The position numbers and the translations under genes are program-made. 64,000 nt of DNA from Jiangella mangrovi (GTDB lineage Bacteria; Actinomycetota; Actinomycetes; Jiangellales; Jiangellaceae). Numbering within the stretch: position 1 is the first letter of the stretch; each line of letters opens with the position of its first letter. Shown in pieces: positions 46,866-57,000 of the stretch. Under the pieces are notes generated by a model. It was not told where the DNA came from and ran no database searches. It saw only the letters and a program-made list of their open reading frames with translations. The stretch spans positions 3,534,001 through 3,598,000 of the forward strand of contig NZ_JACHMM010000001.1 of NCBI RefSeq assembly GCF_014204975.1. Direction: 5' to 3'.

Positions 46866-47909
46866 ATGTTCGGACCGAATCCGAAGCGGCGCGCAGGAAC
46901 GGCAGTAGCGCTCGCGCTGGGCATCGCCCTGCTGGCGACCGGCTGCGGCAACGACTCGAGTGACTCCGGCGGAGGCGGCGGGGACGGTGGCGACGCCAAC
47001 TTGGCGATCACCTTCCTGCCGAAGAACCTCGGCAACCCCTACTTCGACACCTCGAACGCCGGCGGCGCGGAGGCGATCGAGGAGTTCGGTGGCTCCTACG
47101 AGGAGGTCGGGCCGACGGAGGCGAGCCCGACGTCGCAGGTCAGCTTCATCCAGACCGCCGCCCAGCAGGGGGTCGGCGCCCTCGTCGTCTCTGCGAACGA
47201 TCCCGAGGCGATCTGCGACGCGCTCGACGAGGCGCGCTCGGCGGACGTCAAGGTCGTCACCTTCGACTCCGACACCAACCCCGAGTGCCGCGACCTCTTC
47301 ATCAACCAGGCCTCCGCCGAGGGGATCGCGAAGGTGCAGGTCGACCTCATCGCCGAGCAGATCGGTGGGAGTGGCCAGATCGCCATCCTGTCCGCATCGG
47401 CCAACGCGACCAACCAGAACGCGTGGATCGAGATGATGGAGGCGGAGCTCGAGGCCAGTCATCCCGACATCGAGCTCGTCGAGGTCGTCTACGGCGACGA
47501 CGACGACCAGACGTCCTTCGACAAGACCGCGGCGCTCCTGCAGACCTACCCGGAGCTGAAGGGCATCGTGTCGCCCACGACGGTGGGCATCGCCGCGGCG
47601 GCACGCTACCTCTCCACGTCCGAGCACAAGGGCACGGTCGCGCTCACCGGCCTCGGCACCCCGAACCAGATGCGCGAGTACGTCAAGGACGGCACCGTCA
47701 CCGCATTCGCGCTCTGGAACCCGGCTGACCTCGGCTACCTCGCCGCCTTCGCCGCCCAGGCCCTCGTCACCGGCGAGATCACCGGCGAGGAGGGGGACAC
47801 CTTCGAGGCCGGCCGGCTCGGCTCGTATGAAGTCGGCGCCGACGCTGCGGTCCTCCTCGGGGATCCGTTCGTCTTCAACGCCGAGAACATCGACGACTTC
47901 GACTTCTGA
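46866..47909 (+). CDS. Rhamnose-type ABC transporter substrate-binding lipoprotein
   Basis: 347 aa, ATG following AAGGAAG. Signal peptide with lipobox LLATGC (MFGPNPKRRAGTAVALALGIALLATGC), then a Gly/Asp linker and the periplasmic-binding fold of CUT2 type (ITFLPKNLGNPYFDTSNAGG). VGPTEASPTSQVSFIQTAAQQG and PTTVGIAAAARYL are RhaS-like. The presence of GH106 in the same regulon supports rhamnose as ligand. Confidence 0.92.
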   Translation: MFGPNPKRRAGTAVALALGIALLATGCGNDSSDSGGGGGDGGDANLAITFLPKNLGNPYFDTSNAGGAEAIEEFGGSYEEVGPTEASPTSQVSFIQTAAQQGVGALVVSANDPEAICDALDEARSADVKVVTFDSDTNPECRDLFINQASAEGIAKVQVDLIAEQIGGSGQIAILSASANATNQNAWIEMMEAELEASHPDIELVEVVYGDDDDQTSFDKTAALLQTYPELKGIVSPTTVGIAAAARYLSTSEHKGTVALTGLGTPNQMREYVKDGTVTAFALWNPADLGYLAAFAAQALVTGEITGEEGDTFEAGRLGSYEVGADAAVLLGDPFVFNAENIDDFDF

Positions 47910-47937
47910 CGGCGGCCGTCGCGCCTCGGACACCGAA

Positions 47938-47970
47938 GCCTCGCCGGGGTGCCACGTCCCCCGGCGAGGC
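47938..47970 (+). terminator. Hairpin terminator after the importer operon
   Basis: GCCTCGCCGGGG (47938-47949) pairs with CCCCGGCGAGGC (47959-47970), a perfect 12-bp stem with a 9-nt loop, 28 bp after the binding-protein stop. No T-tract follows, as is usual in GC-rich actinobacteria. Confidence 0.8.
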
Positions 47971-48048
47971 GGTCGGCGCGCTCGAGCGCGGGCGCCGGCC
48001 GCCTGGACTCCACGGAGCGCCTGTGACCTCACCGAGGAGGGACACCGA

Positions 48049-48264
48049 ATGGAGACAGCGCGGCCACCAGCCCCCGCGATCGACGACGAGGACCTGAGAG
48101 TCCTCCAGCTCATCGCGCAAGGGCTCCCCCTGGACGTGGTCGGACGGCGGATGGACATGTCCGAGCGCACAGTGCGCCGCCGCACCCGTGCAGTGTGCGA
48201 TCGGATCGGGGTCGCGACACCGATCGAGGCCGTCGTGTGGGCGGCGCACCGAGGCCTGCTCTGA
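48049..48264 (+). CDS. Small stand-alone LuxR-type HTH protein
   Basis: 71 aa, start ATG after GAGGAGGG. It is essentially one HTH_LuxR domain: DEDLRVLQLIAQGLPLDVVGRRMDMSERTVRRRTRAVCDRIGVATPIEAVVWAA. No receiver or sensor part. It sits between the terminator and the GH106 gene, separated by about 280 bp of promoter region from the latter. Possibly a regulator of the rhamnoside genes or an orphan domain left from a larger regulator. Confidence 0.8.
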   Translation: METARPPAPAIDDEDLRVLQLIAQGLPLDVVGRRMDMSERTVRRRTRAVCDRIGVATPIEAVVWAAHRGLL

Positions 48265-48356
48265 GGTCACGCTGCTCCGGGGTTGACCGGATCCGGACAA
48301 CCTGCACCGCTGACCTACCGGTCATCACCCGTGGGCTCTACGGTTTGTCACAAGGG

Positions 48357-48372
48357 ATTGAATCGACTCAAT
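48357..48372. promoter_or_regulatory. Operator upstream of the GH106 gene, matching the LacI site at 43142
   Basis: ATTGAATCGACTCAAT is palindromic with one mismatched pair and shares TGAATCGA with the site at 43142-43155. It lies about 175 bp before the GH106 start, so a LacI regulator could link the importer and the exported hydrolase. Confidence 0.7.
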
Positions 48373-48545
48373 TCCTGCTCTGGCGGACGGCGAGATCAAT
48401 CGTCGTCAAGCCCACTCTCACGGGCCATCCAGCGATGGCCGCCGCACACCCCGAAAAGGGCGCGCGGCCGCGCCCCGGCGAGCGTGAGAGACGGCGTCGC
48501 CCGAGCTGAGCGGCCCCTGTGCGGGAATCGTCCAAGGGAGGGCGA

Positions 48546-51500
48546 ATGGACCTGAACCGAAGAGGTTTTCTGAAGGCCACGGCCGGAGCATCGATGATGC
48601 TCGTGGTATCGCAGCACGTCGGAACCGCTGCGGCGGGGGAGCGCAAAGCGTCCTCGCATCCGTTCGGCGAGACTCCGGCGTCCGCGCGGCCGCACACGTG
48701 GTGGCACTGGATGAACGGCAGCGTCACCTCCGAGGGCATCACTCGTGACCTCGAGGCGATGGCCTTGACGGGCATCGGCGGCTTCCATCTCTTCGAAGTC
48801 AGCGACCGCATGCCTGCCGGTCCGGTCGTCAGTTACAGCGACGAGTGGTTCGATTTGATGAACCACGCCATGAGCGAGGCCCACCGCCTGGGACTGGACC
48901 TCACCCTGCACAACTGCTCGGGCTGGTCCTCCACCGGAGCGCCCTGGATCACGCCAGAGCTATCGATGCAGCAGCTCTCCTGGAGCGAGACCTACGTCCA
49001 GGGCGGCGGCACCGTCGAGGTGGACCTGCAGCGGCCGCTGGCCAACCTCGACTACTTCCAGGACGCGAAGATCCTCGCCTTCCCGTCGCTGCCGGGCGAA
49101 ACCGCACCGCTGACGAGCCGGGTGCGGCGCGCCACCGTCGACGGCGTCGAGACCGACGTCGCGGCGATCACCGACCGGACCATCGACACCGTCATCGAGA
49201 TGCGCCCGGCCGACGAGAACAGCCCCGCCCGTCTGGTCCTCGAGTTCGCCGAGCCGTTCACGGCGCGGACGATCGCGATCCAGGCCGCCGTCCCGGGCGA
49301 CAACCGCAGCGCGCCCGCCGGGATGGTCCTCGAGGCGTCCCAGGACGGATCGAGCTACACACCGGTGGCTGCCCTCACCGGCGGCAGCGGCTTCGGCCGG
49401 ACCGCGGCCTTCCCCGCGACCGCCGCGTTCGAGGCCGTGACCGCCCGGTTCTTCCGGGTGTCGTGCAGTCGTTCGGTCGACATCAGCGAGCTGGATCTCA
49501 CCGCGGCGGACCGGCTCGAGGACTGGCCGTACAAGACCAACCTCGGCCGCCGGGCGCTGCAGGACCAGGACCTCGACGAGCGCACCGTCACCGGCATCAT
49601 CGACTCGCGCAAGGTCGTCGACCTAACCGACCGGGTCGACGACGGACGCCTGCGGTGGGACGCACCGGCAGGGGAGTGGACGATCCTGCGCCTCGGCCAC
49701 ACCACCACGGGGCGCGTGCAGAACCAGGCCACCGACACCGGTGTCGGCCTGGAGATCGACAAGTACAGCCGCGAGGCGATGGACTTCCACTTCGAGCGGT
49801 TCTTCGGGCCGCTGCTGGACGGTCTGCGGCCGCTGGCCGATCAGGACCTCGCGGGTGCCCTGATCGACAGCTACGAGGTCGGCATGCAGAACTGGACGCC
49901 CGGCTTCGACGCCGAGTTCAGCGACCGCGCCGGCTACGACCTCACCGCCTACCTGCCGGCGATGACCGGCCGCATCGTCGGCGACGTCGAGACGACGGAG
50001 CGGTTCCTGTGGGACGTGCGGCGCGTGCAGGCCGACCTCATGGCCGACAACTACTGGGGCCGCTTCAACGAGCTCTGCCACGAGGTCGGGCTGGTCTCGA
50101 AGACCGAGCCCTACGGCAACGGGCCGTTCGACGAGCTCCAGGCGGGCTCGCGCACCGACTACCCGATGGGCGAGTTCTGGTTCAGGTCGGGCAACCACAT
50201 CCCCGATCTGAAGATTGCCTCGTCCGTCGCGCACCTCCACGGCAAGCCGGTGGTCGGTGCGGAGTCGTTCACCGGCTCCGAGGAGTACGCCAAGTGGACG
50301 GAGCACCCGTTCGCGATGAAGGCCATCGGCGACCTGGTGTACACGCACGGCCTCCAGGACGTCATCTTCCACACGTTCGTCCATCAGCCCGGCAACCCCG
50401 ACGTGCTCCCGGGCATGACCATGGGCCCGCACGGCATCCACATGAACCGGACCACGACGTGGTTCGACCAGGCCGGGCCGTGGCTCGCCTACATGGCGTC
50501 CTGCCAGCACATCCTCCGCCAGGGCAAGTACGTCGCCGACTTGCTCTACTTCGTCGGCGAGAACGCGCCCGTCGAGACCCGGACCAAGGGGTACTTCGAC
50601 GAGGAGTACCCGATCCTCACCCCGGACCCGCCGGCCGGACACGCCTACGACCTGTGCGATGTAGAGGCACTGCTCAGCCGGGTCGAGATCCGTCGCGGCC
50701 GGATCGTGCTCCCGGACGGCATGCAGTACCGCGCCTTCGTGCTGCCCGACGGCATCACCCAGATGTCGCTGACCGTCCTGGGACGGCTGCACGACCTCGT
50801 CCGGGCAGGAATGTGGCTGCTCGGCGCCCCGCCCTCCGAGGTCTACGGCCTCAAGGACAAGGAGCGGAACGAGACGCGGCTGCGGGCGCTCGTCCGCGAG
50901 CTCTGGGGCGACTTGGATGGTGAGACGAAGACGGAACGGCAATTCGGCCGGGGCCGGGTCTTCTGGGGCGCGTCTGTCGGCGACGTCCTGGACCGGCTGG
51001 AGCTCGGTCCGGACTTCACCTACAGCTCCCGGAACCCCGACGCCAACCTGCACTACATTCACCGGGTCGTCGACAAGACCGACGTGTACTTCGTCGCCAA
51101 CCAGCAGCGGCGCTACGAGGACGTCGTCTGCCGGTTCCGCGCCGGCGACCGCAAACCCGAGCTGCTCGACGCCCACACGGGCGCGATCATCGACGCCCCC
51201 GTCTACGACGTCGACGGCGACGAGGTCGTCCTGCCGCTCACCCTCGAGCCGTCGGGGTCGGTCTTCGTGGTCTTCCGCTCGAAGGCGCGGAAGGAACGGG
51301 TCGAGCAGATCACCCGCGACGGCGAGCGGGTGCTGGCGGCCCGCGGCCTCGAGCGCTCCGCCGGCCCGAACGACGTCTCGGACAACTTCACCATCGCGGC
51401 GTGGGTCAAGCCGGAGGGGGACACCACGACCGGCCCGGACGACTTCGGCCCGGAGGCGACCGAGGGCCGGCACGGCTACATGGGTGCCTTCAGTTTCGTG

Positions 51501-52577
51501 GCGTACCCGCCGGACGGTGCCGCGCTCTTCGGGGACGGTCACGCCACCGCCAGCTTCGTCGTCGGCCGCAACGCGGTTGCCGCCTACGAACGCTGGGACG
51601 ACCAGTTCCCCCGGGTCCTCGTCGCCGACGTCGCCATCGCCGGCTGGACCCATGTCGCGCTCGTCTACCGCGACGGTGTGCCGCACCTCTACGTCGACGG
51701 CGAGTTCGTCCACCGTGGCCTCACCTCGGGCCGGACGATCCACCCGGGAGCCGGCTTCGCCGCGCCGGACCGGATCTTCGTCCCGCACTTCGAGGGCGAC
51801 CTGGAGGCGCTCACCGTCGCGCCTAAGGCCCTGTCCGACGCCGAGATCCGTGAGCTCATGGCCGGCGGCGTCCCGGCGCCGGCGGCACCGCCATCCGTCG
51901 AGCCCGCCTTCGGTGCGAGCGGATCACTGCTCGTGTGGCAGAACGGCCGGTACGAGGCGAAGGGCCACTCGTCTCTCCGGCTCTCCGACCTCGGCGAGCC
52001 GGCCGAGCTGGCCGGCCCTTGGTCCGTGAGCTTCCCCGCCGGCCGGGGCGCTCCGGAGAGCGTCGAACTGCAGCAGCTGACGTCGCTGCACCGGCACGAG
52101 GACGCCGGTGTGCGGTACTTCTCCGGGACCGCGGTCTACAGCACGGCCTTCTCCGCACCGCGCGTCGGGCGGGACCGGCGGCTCTTCCTCGACCTCGGCC
52201 GTGTCGAGGTGATCGCGGACGTGACGGTGAACGGCCAGTCCCTCGGGACGTCCTGGCGGCGCCCGCACCTCCTCGACATCACCGACGCCGTGTCGTCCGG
52301 GCAGAACACCCTCGAGGTGAAGGTGACGAACCTGTGGCCCAACCGCCTCATCGGCGACGAGCAGCTGCCGCCCGAGTACGACTACAACGAGGGCGGCGAG
52401 CGACCCGGCGGCATCTCTGCGATCCCCGACTGGTTCGTCGAGGGCAAACTGAAGCCGGGCGGCGAGCGGATCACGTTCACCACCTGGAAGCACTACTCGA
52501 GCGACTCGCCATTGCTTGAAGCCGGCCTAGTTGGCCCGGTGACACTGCGGGAGGCGGCCGTCTGGAGCCTCGACTGA
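48546..52577 (+). CDS. GH106 family alpha-L-rhamnosidase-like enzyme, Tat-exported
   Basis: 1343 aa, ATG after AAGGGAGGG. The Tat signal LNRRGFLKATAGASMM exports a folded protein. The catalytic region about 40-800 has the GH106 signature HTWWHWMNGSVTSEGITRDLEAM, GIGGFHLFEVSDRMPAGPV and LHNCSGWSSTGAPWITPE. A LamG-like concanavalin domain (about 944-1108) follows (DNFTIAAWVKPEGD to LTVAPKALSDAEIREL), then a galactose-binding-like beta sandwich at the end (VTVNGQSLGTSWRRPHLLDIT). Larger than usual GH106 because of the LamG insertion. Likely removes rhamnose from plant polysaccharides such as rhamnogalacturonan, feeding the importer upstream. Confidence 0.9.
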   Translation: MDLNRRGFLKATAGASMMLVVSQHVGTAAAGERKASSHPFGETPASARPHTWWHWMNGSVTSEGITRDLEAMALTGIGGFHLFEVSDRMPAGPVVSYSDEWFDLMNHAMSEAHRLGLDLTLHNCSGWSSTGAPWITPELSMQQLSWSETYVQGGGTVEVDLQRPLANLDYFQDAKILAFPSLPGETAPLTSRVRRATVDGVETDVAAITDRTIDTVIEMRPADENSPARLVLEFAEPFTARTIAIQAAVPGDNRSAPAGMVLEASQDGSSYTPVAALTGGSGFGRTAAFPATAAFEAVTARFFRVSCSRSVDISELDLTAADRLEDWPYKTNLGRRALQDQDLDERTVTGIIDSRKVVDLTDRVDDGRLRWDAPAGEWTILRLGHTTTGRVQNQATDTGVGLEIDKYSREAMDFHFERFFGPLLDGLRPLADQDLAGALIDSYEVGMQNWTPGFDAEFSDRAGYDLTAYLPAMTGRIVGDVETTERFLWDVRRVQADLMADNYWGRFNELCHEVGLVSKTEPYGNGPFDELQAGSRTDYPMGEFWFRSGNHIPDLKIASSVAHLHGKPVVGAESFTGSEEYAKWTEHPFAMKAIGDLVYTHGLQDVIFHTFVHQPGNPDVLPGMTMGPHGIHMNRTTTWFDQAGPWLAYMASCQHILRQGKYVADLLYFVGENAPVETRTKGYFDEEYPILTPDPPAGHAYDLCDVEALLSRVEIRRGRIVLPDGMQYRAFVLPDGITQMSLTVLGRLHDLVRAGMWLLGAPPSEVYGLKDKERNETRLRALVRELWGDLDGETKTERQFGRGRVFWGASVGDVLDRLELGPDFTYSSRNPDANLHYIHRVVDKTDVYFVANQQRRYEDVVCRFRAGDRKPELLDAHTGAIIDAPVYDVDGDEVVLPLTLEPSGSVFVVFRSKARKERVEQITRDGERVLAARGLERSAGPNDVSDNFTIAAWVKPEGDTTTGPDDFGPEATEGRHGYMGAFSFVAYPPDGAALFGDGHATASFVVGRNAVAAYERWDDQFPRVLVADVAIAGWTHVALVYRDGVPHLYVDGEFVHRGLTSGRTIHPGAGFAAPDRIFVPHFEGDLEALTVAPKALSDAEIRELMAGGVPAPAAPPSVEPAFGASGSLLVWQNGRYEAKGHSSLRLSDLGEPAELAGPWSVSFPAGRGAPESVELQQLTSLHRHEDAGVRYFSGTAVYSTAFSAPRVGRDRRLFLDLGRVEVIADVTVNGQSLGTSWRRPHLLDITDAVSSGQNTLEVKVTNLWPNRLIGDEQLPPEYDYNEGGERPGGISAIPDWFVEGKLKPGGERITFTTWKHYSSDSPLLEAGLVGPVTLREAAVWSLD

Positions 52578-52615
52578 CCCGGTTGCATCAGGTCGAACCT
52601 CACGAGTAGTCGCCT

Positions 52616-52661
52616 GCCGTCGCCGGTGGCGGGGATCCGCAGTCCCGTCACCGGCGACGGC
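52616..52661. terminator. Strong hairpin between convergent genes
   Basis: GCCGTCGCCGGTG (52616-52628) pairs exactly with CACCGGCGACGGC (52649-52661), a 13-bp stem with a loop containing a further GCGGGGA/TCCCG stem. Placed after GH106 and facing the convergent DUF4062 gene; likely terminates both. Confidence 0.8.
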
Positions 52662-52785
52662 CAGCTCGATGTGTCCAGGTGTGCGCGCGGCGCTGGCCGG
52701 CCGCGTCAGAGTCCAGGAGGTCGGGTCATAGTGTGCGCGCATATCACGGCGGCCTGAACGCTTCAGGTCAAGACGACATCGATCA

Positions 52786-53676
52786 TCAACCGGAGCTGAG
52801 ACGAATGGTCTGTTCCGCGTGCATGGGCTGACCATCCTCGGTCCAGGTGAGCAGTACGCGGACGTCGTCACGGCTGAATGCAATCAAGGTCCAAGATCTC
52901 TCGGATCCCGGCCCTAGTGTGATCGGCTCCTTCGGCTCGTCGAAGCGAACGGCTGCCTCCTGCCCGTTTAGGCCCTCCACCCGCACCATCAGCTCGTCGG
53001 CAGCTGTCGTCGTGCTCTTGTTAGTGACCACCAGACGATTTGAAATGGTTCGATAGAGCTGCTTGCCGCGGTTATCGATCCCCCTCGGCTCCCGCCGATG
53101 GTCATGATGGGCGACGAGGAGTGCACCGCCGTTTCGGGCAGCCGGGATTGGACCAGCCTCGACACCCCAGCGCTGCGTGGCGATGTCGTGCTCGATCGCC
53201 GCCCGCACCTGGGCTGCGAGGTCTTTCGGGCTTTCGTACTCGCCGAGCAGTCCCTGGGACTGCAGGCCCTCGCGGAACGCCTTGAGGCTTGCGAGTTGCT
53301 GCGGATCGATGTCCCCCACGGGGACGGCTTCACGCGAAAAGTAGACGTGGACGGGCTTCCCGGCTGCAACCGCCCGCTGGATTTCCTCCGCTGTGCCCGA
53401 GATTGCCGCCGCGGTCGCGGTTCCGAGGCGAGCCTCGAAGATGGCAACGACCGCGTCAGCACGGTCAACCGCTTGAGCGTTGATGATGCTCTGTGGGTGC
53501 GCTCCGAGCAGGGGAACCGCATGGTGTTCGTAGAGCCACGGCACCACGACGACGTGCTCGTGCTGGGCGCGCAGCGCATTCCAGCGACCGAGTTCGAGCG
53601 CGACTGTGCTGCGCTCCGGTCCCGTGTCGCCAGGCGACGCGATCAGCACCACTATGGCGACGGCGGGAAAGGTCAC
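52786..53676 (-). CDS. DUF4062 (TIR-like) domain protein, stand-alone
   Basis: 296 aa from the GTG at 53676, where the domain begins (AVAIVVLIASPGDTGPER). Conserved DUF4062 features follow: HAVPLLGAHPQSIINAQAVDRADAVVAIF, FEARLGTATAAAISGTAEEIQRAV and KPVHVYFSREAVPVGD. In other proteins this TIR-like domain caps NACHT/STAND ATPases used in defence. Here no ATPase follows; the C-terminal 120 residues look like an Ig-type beta domain (RLVVTNKSTTTAADELMVRVEGL). Base composition is less extreme than the flanking sugar genes. Function unknown; defence or signalling is inference. Confidence 0.75.
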   Translation of the reverse strand: MTFPAVAIVVLIASPGDTGPERSTVALELGRWNALRAQHEHVVVVPWLYEHHAVPLLGAHPQSIINAQAVDRADAVVAIFEARLGTATAAAISGTAEEIQRAVAAGKPVHVYFSREAVPVGDIDPQQLASLKAFREGLQSQGLLGEYESPKDLAAQVRAAIEHDIATQRWGVEAGPIPAARNGGALLVAHHDHRREPRGIDNRGKQLYRTISNRLVVTNKSTTTAADELMVRVEGLNGQEAAVRFDEPKEPITLGPGSERSWTLIAFSRDDVRVLLTWTEDGQPMHAEQTIRLSSG

Positions 53677-54092
53677 AGCCCAAATGATGGCACGCGGGAC
53701 TTGGCACTGGGTCTTCACCACGCCTGGGCCGAGCCGTCGGGGGAGGGCGAGCAGCACCCGTTCTTCCAGGTCCTGCCAGACGTCGGCGGTCTCGGTGAAG
53801 TCAGCGTGGGCGAGGCCGCGGGTGCCCTCGGGCCAGAGCGCGGCGCGGGGCGGCGACCTCGTTGGCGAAGCGGGGATCGGCGCGTGAGCGGTGAGGGGGA
53901 TTCACTGCTGGGACCGAGCAACTGTCGTGCGGGCCTATGGACGGTGCGGCTCGCCTTCGCCCTTGGCCGCCTAGATCGCTACTCTAAGTGACTTTTTGGC
54001 TACTCAGGGTAGCGGGACAGCCTGCATTGTGGCTAGGTTAGCCGGATCGTGCCCTTCGTCGGGTTCGTCCTGAGATGCCGCAGGGGGTTGCC
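53677..54092. other. Gap between DUF4062 and RHS genes, possible gene remnant
   Basis: 416 bp without a confident gene. On the minus strand the open frame upstream of the DUF4062 start reads ALWPEGTRGLAHADFTETA and DVWQDLEERVLLALPRRL, which looks protein-like but has no start codon upstream of 53757. It may be the eroded end of an older gene fused in frame. The right part (about 53900-54092) should contain the RHS promoter; no clear element seen. Confidence 0.4.
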
Positions 54093-57000
54093 GTGAGGTT
54101 GTCGGGTGGGCTTGCTTCCGTCGTGTCGTTGGCCGTTCTGGCGGCGGGATTCCCCGCCCAGGCCGGTGCGGTTGCGGAGCGGGTCCCGAGACCAGCGGTA
54201 GCCGATACCGCCTACATGGCGCCGGAGCTCCCGGACTCCGTCCAGGGCCACGACGCGATGTCCGAGGCCGATCGCGACGCTCAGCTGGATGAGCACGCGG
54301 AGGGGATCGAGCTCGATCCGCACCGGAAGCTGCCGGTCGACGACAAGAGCCTCGATGAGGTGCTGGCCGAGCTGAAGGTGTCGCCGCGGCGGGCGAACCA
54401 GTTGGTGAACGCGGTCGGGTTGCCGCGGAACGTCCAGGGATTCAACTCCTTCGGCGGCGCTCTGGCTGCGAGTGGCGCGGTGACGCAGTACGGGTCGGTG
54501 TTGCCGGGGGAGCCTGTGACGTTCACGTTCCAGGTGCAGCACTCCGGTCCGGCGGGCACGGTCGAGGACGTCGCGGTGTCGGCGAACACGCGGAACTGCC
54601 TGCTGCAGCAGCAGGTCTACAGCCTTGGGACCGTGTCGGCGCCGTCGATCAATGACGGCGTGCCTGGCGTGCCGGTGACGTTCACGGTCGCGTTGCCCGG
54701 CACCGGGTGCACGGGCACGTGGAACAACCCGTTGCGGAGCAACTCGAGCGTGTTCGTCAACGCGGCCGTCGTGGGTGGGCAGACGGGGTCGAGCACGTGG
54801 AACCTGTGGGTGAACGGCGACATCCCGGACGGTCTGATCGGCGGCCTGTGCGCCCCGACCAGCGCGGGCCGCGGCGGGTTGCAGAACAGCGGCGGGAACT
54901 CGGTGAACACCGCGACGGGCGCGTTCACGCCGTCGTTCACCGATGTGGAGCTGGCCGCGCCGGGGGAGACGTGTTCGGCGACCAGGACGTACTCCTCCCG
55001 CGACACCGACGCGGGTTCCATGGGCGTCGGCTGGTCCGTGCCGTGGGAGGCGCGGCTGCAGATCGCCTCCGGCGGCGCCAGTGTGGTGCTGCATGCGGAG
55101 GACGGGTCGGCGCAGCCGTTCACGCGGCGGTCGAACGGCACTTACGCCAGTCCGATCACGTCGCGGTCCACGCTGATGGCGGTCACGGGTGGCTACCAGC
55201 TGCGCACCCCGGATGGGACGGTGCTGGCGTTCGACACCGCCGGGACACTGACCAGCACAGTCGCCGCCACCGGGCAGGGCTTGTCGCTGCAGCACTCGAG
55301 CGGGAAGGTGTCGACCATCACTGATGCCGCCGGGCACACCTTCGACCTCACCTACACCGGCGGCCTGCTCACCCAGATCGACATCTCCGACGGCCGCGAG
55401 ATCACCTACGGCTACACCAGTGGCCGGCTCACCAGCGTCACCGGCGTCGACGGGACCACCTCGACCTACGGCTACGACACCAACGGCCGCCTGTCCGTGA
55501 TTACCGACGCCACGGGCGCGGACACCGTCACCAACGTCTACGACGCGCAAGGCAGAGTCAGCACCCAGACCGACGCGTTGGATCGCGAGACGACATTCGA
55601 GCACGAGCAGTACAGCACCGACGTCACCGACCCCGAGGGCGGCATCTGGACCGATGTCTACGCAGGCAAGGCACTTGTCGGCCGGTTCGACCCACTCGGG
55701 AACCTGACTCAGTCGCGCTACGACGTGTTCTGGAACCCGTCCCAGGTCCGTGACCCGTCCGGTGGGACCACCAGCTTCACCTACGACACCGCCCACCGGG
55801 TTACGACGGAGACCGGGCCGGCGCCGTCGAGCCTCACGCAGTCGTGGGTGTACGACACCAACGGCGACGCGACCTCGCACACCGGCCCGCACGGCGCCGT
55901 CACCGGTTACACCTACAACGCCGCGCGCCTGCCGCTGACCGTCACCACCGACGACGGCGCCGTCACCACGAACACCTACGACACCCGCGGCCTGCTCGAG
56001 ACGGCGACCACGCCCGAGGGCCACACCACCGAGTACGACTACGACACCGCCGGCAACCTCGTCACCGAGACCTCGCCGACCGGTGCCGTCACGACCTACG
56101 GCTACGACACCTCCGGCCGCATGACCTCCCGCGTGGACCCGCGTGGCAACGAGCCCGGCGCGGACCCCGCGGACTTCACCACGACCTACACCTACGACGA
56201 TGCCGATCGGCTGCTGACCCAGACCACGCCCGACGGCGCGGTCACCCAGTACGCGTACGACGACGCCGGCCGCCTGGTGGAGATCACCGATCCGGCGGGG
56301 GAGATCACCACCAACGTCTACGACGGCGCAGGCCAACTCACGACGACCACCGCACCCGACGGCGGCGTCACTACCCACACTTACGACGACGCAGGGAACC
56401 AGACCAGCATCACCGACCCCAACGGCGACGTCACCACCCTCGAGTACGACGCCGCCAACCGGCTCGTCGCGCGGACCTCTCCACGCGGCAACGAAGCCGG
56501 CGGCGACCCGGCCGACTTCACCACCACCTTCGGGTATGACGAGCGCGGCTTCCAGGTCAGCCTCACTGACCCGATGGGCGCGGTCGAGGTCACCGAGTAC
56601 GACGAACTCGGCCGCCGTGTCTCCGTGACCGACGAGCTCGGCCGCGAGAGCACCTGGTCCTACGACGGCGCCGGACGCACGCTGACCGCCACCGATCCAG
56701 GGGGCCGGGTCACGACGACGGACTACGACGAGGTCGGCCGCCCGATCGCGGTCATCGATCCCGCCGACGGCGTGACGACCTCCACCTACGACGACGACGG
56801 CAACCGGCTGACCGAGACGACGCCGGGTGGCATCACCGTCACGAGAACCTACGACGATGACGGACGGGTCAGCACGCTCACCGACGGGCGTGGCGAGATC
56901 ACCACCTACGGCTACGACGCCGCCGGCGGACTGATCACTGAGACGAACCCATCAGGCGAGACCACGACCACCAGCTACGACGCGCTCAACCGCATCGCTA

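Noticed and set aside
53098-53991. A 297-residue plus-strand open frame
   Set aside because: Antisense to the DUF4062 gene, which has family motifs on the other strand.
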